DNA of 7,759 nucleotides from CAZIWJ01 sp964542855. Lineage in GTDB: Bacteria; Bacteroidota; Bacteroidia; Cytophagales; Cyclobacteriaceae. The stretch spans positions 1 through 7,759 of the forward strand of contig CAZIWJ010000175.1 in the NCBI GenBank assembly GCA_964542855.1. Reading direction: 5' to 3'. This document shows, piece after piece, positions 6,509 through 7,759 of the stretch (positions within the stretch are counted from its first letter, which is position 1; the number at the start of each line of letters is the position of its first letter). Under the pieces are notes generated by a model that was not told the DNA's origin, ran no database searches, and worked only from the letters and a program-made list of their open reading frames with translations. The translations under genes were made by a program, and so were the position numbers.

Positions 6509-6994
6509 ATGCATAAAATAACAAAAGCTGGCTGGACCTTCAGTATCCTGCTCTACCTGGCTGTTCTAATTGTTACTTACACTGCTCTGCCCGATAAAGT
6601 AGGTTTCCAGGCCGGAGCAGACGGGAACCCGAGCCGGTTCATTTCTAAGGAACAGTATTTTTACTTCGGCCTGGCTATTTTTGTATTTGTTAATGGTATT
6701 GGTTTTGCCCTATTTAATACGCTAAAATTGCTTCCCCTTGCCGCTACCCTGTACGCAAACGAAGAACAGCAAAAATACGACGTGCTGGGATGGTTTTCCT
6801 GGTTTGTACTTTCTTTAAACTGGTTCCTGATGCTTGCCGGTACTTATATTACGTTGTTTAATCGTAACGACCTGGCCGACCTGGCCGAATACAATTTTAT
6901 TGTTTTCCTCGCTGCCCTGTTTCCGCTTTCCAGCATTCTTTGGCTCACTGCCCTGCCGGTAAGGGCATTAAAAAGAAATAAAACCGTTAGCTAA
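6509..6994 (+). CDS. Four-helix membrane protein, DUF1648-like
   Basis: The 161-residue product is very hydrophobic, with likely membrane helices at about 9-26, 50-71, 93-115 and 128-150 and a basic end (RALKRNK). After the first helix, LPDKVGFQAGADGNPSRFISKEQYF (27-51) matches the DUF1648 pattern, in which 'LPdki..hf...G.p....sK' follows an N-terminal helix. DUF1648 proteins are integral membrane proteins; some are linked to the SdpI immunity family, but this one is short and that link is not shown here. The start is the first ATG after the promoter box at 6475. It seems to be transcribed alone: divergent from the lipoprotein gene, with no gene following. No hairpin with a T tract was found just after the stop. 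Confidence 0.8.
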   Translation: MHKITKAGWTFSILLYLAVLIVTYTALPDKVGFQAGADGNPSRFISKEQYFYFGLAIFVFVNGIGFALFNTLKLLPLAATLYANEEQQKYDVLGWFSWFVLSLNWFLMLAGTYITLFNRNDLADLAEYNFIVFLAALFPLSSILWLTALPVRALKRNKTVS

Positions 6995-7095
6995 TTTTTG
7001 GGGCCGGCTGCAACATTTCCGAAAGTTTCTGCATCGAATAGTAAGTGCTGGTTGTAACAAATCTTGTTCTGCTTACACATACCACTAGAAACTGT

Positions 7096-7126
7096 TGCTA
7101 ACTAACCCAATTTTACGTGCTAACTA
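7096..7126. repeat. Two direct copies of TGCTAACTA, 22 bases apart
   Basis: The nine-base word occurs at 7096-7104 and 7118-7126. The repeat distance of about two helical turns would put both copies on the same DNA face, as in some regulator sites. It is about 100 bases past the end of the membrane protein gene with no gene nearby, so chance is a fair alternative. Confidence 0.3.
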
Positions 7127-7279
7127 CAACCCGAGAAACAAAAATTTTGTGCTTTTCTGAATATTTTCAGCTGGGCCCGGGTATTTCCGCTGCCCTAATA
7201 TATCCTTTTACAACCACGATGAACTTAGCTACGATGCTTTTACTCCAAAGCCAACCGCTTTGTTCGGGTGGGGTTAAAA

Positions 7280-7325
7280 GGTAAAATTACCGGTAGCTAC
7301 TGTTGGTTAAGGATAGATACTGTTG
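7280..7325. repeat. Overlapping dyads followed by a direct repeat
   Basis: Three dyads overlap within 21 bases: GGTAA-AA-TTACC (7280-7291), TACCGGTA (7288-7295) and GTAGCTAC (7293-7300). TACTGTTG then occurs twice, at 7298-7305 and 7318-7325, 20 bases apart. Hairpin loops would be too small for stable RNA, so if functional this is more likely a protein-binding DNA site. Confidence 0.3.
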
Positions 7326-7570
7326 ATGGTTTGCGCTTTTTCCGACCGTGGGTTGGCTAATTCATCACTTTTTGCTTTTTCCTGAAAAGGTCACTTTTCC
7401 AGACTGGAATAGTTGAGAAACCGCATAACATTTTTTCTAATTCACAAGCCAAACGTAAGCTATTGCCACAACCTGCATAAACCAGGAATGAGGTAGGGCA
7501 AGCAACTAAGTAACATCCTTTGTTTATCAAACTTAATTGTTTTTGCTTCACGACAGGAGTAAACCAAACG

Positions 7571-7632
7571 AGGGGTTCAACTGAACTTATATTGCCCAGG
7601 TAATACCCCTGCCAACCTGGCGATACATATCG
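7571..7632. repeat. Interleaved inverted repeats, pseudoknot-compatible
   Basis: AGGGGT (7571-7576) can pair with ACCCCT (7605-7610), and CCAGGT (7596-7601), lying inside that loop, can pair with ACCTGG (7615-7620) outside it. That crossing arrangement is the geometry of an H-type pseudoknot. GTTCA-AC-TGAAC (7575-7586) and CGATA-CA-TATCG (7621-7632) flank it. The arms are only five or six bases, so this is suggestive only. Confidence 0.3.
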
Positions 7633-7759
7633 TTCAAATACTTTCTATACTCCGATAGGCATTAGAGGATGTTAAAAGTTCGGCGTCTACACTAAAGATT
7701 GAGAAGCTATCGGCCGGCAGCTCAAAGCATATAGAGTTGGTTCGGGATAATCTTAGATT

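Larger units (their letters stand above)
6995..7759. other. Gene-poor stretch to the right edge
   Basis: About 765 bases with no gene I can support. No tRNA, rRNA or well-known structured RNA was recognised. The longest open frame is on the minus strand, about 95 codons ending at 7357, with only a GTG at 7551 as a possible start. Its product is Cys-rich and matches nothing I know. A second minus-strand frame runs in from the right edge to a TGA at 7634-7636, and a plus-strand frame is open from about 7655 to the edge; one of these could be the end of a gene lying mostly outside the window. Short dyads and direct repeats are listed separately. Confidence 0.6.

Noticed and set aside
7571..7590. 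GGTTCAA-like string resembling a tRNA T-loop
   Set aside because: The flanking bases do not form the five-pair T-stem and no acceptor, D or anticodon arms are present.
1..7759. CRISPR array, insertion sequence, prophage or defence system
   Set aside because: No regularly spaced repeats, terminal inverted repeats, transposase, integrase, nuclease or toxin-antitoxin motifs were seen.

Overview
The window looks like ordinary chromosome of a member of the Bacteroidota. The signs are: no purine-rich ribosome binding sites ahead of the genes; one exact match to the phylum's -7 promoter box (TAnnTTTG) ahead of a gene; a secreted protein with a carboxypeptidase-regulatory-like domain; a surface or periplasmic lipoprotein related to GH92 glycosidases; and a Bacteroidota-type small protein of the SpoIIAA/STAS-like kind. 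I would not go below phylum from this sequence.

Layout, left to right. (1) The 3' two-thirds or so of a glutamine-dependent NAD+ synthetase gene (nadE) enters from the left edge and converges on a small STAS-like cytoplasmic protein gene; the two overlap by six bases. (2) Upstream of the small gene on the minus strand, and separated from it by a clear intrinsic terminator, is a 722-residue GH92-family lipoprotein gene. Its scaffold motifs are recognisable but many of the sugar-contact motifs are changed. (3) Divergent from it, a plus-strand pair encodes a GT9 (heptosyltransferase-like) glycosyltransferase and a CrcB/Fluc fluoride channel, separated by a single base and probably co-transcribed. 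(4) A minus-strand pair encodes a small lipoprotein and a secreted protein with a carboxypeptidase-regulatory-like domain. (5) Divergent from that pair, a four-helix DUF1648-like membrane protein has its own promoter box. (6) The last ~765 bases hold no gene I can support. They carry short dyads, short direct repeats and ambiguous open frames at the right edge.

The genes do not form one pathway. Cofactor synthesis, glycan or cell-envelope work (GH92 relative, GT9), ion export (CrcB) and small envelope proteins sit side by side as short transcription units. I see no defence system, mobile element, CRISPR array or biosynthetic cluster. The most unusual item is the GH92 protein: it keeps the predicted catalytic acid, but several motifs that normally hold the mannose and the general base are replaced.
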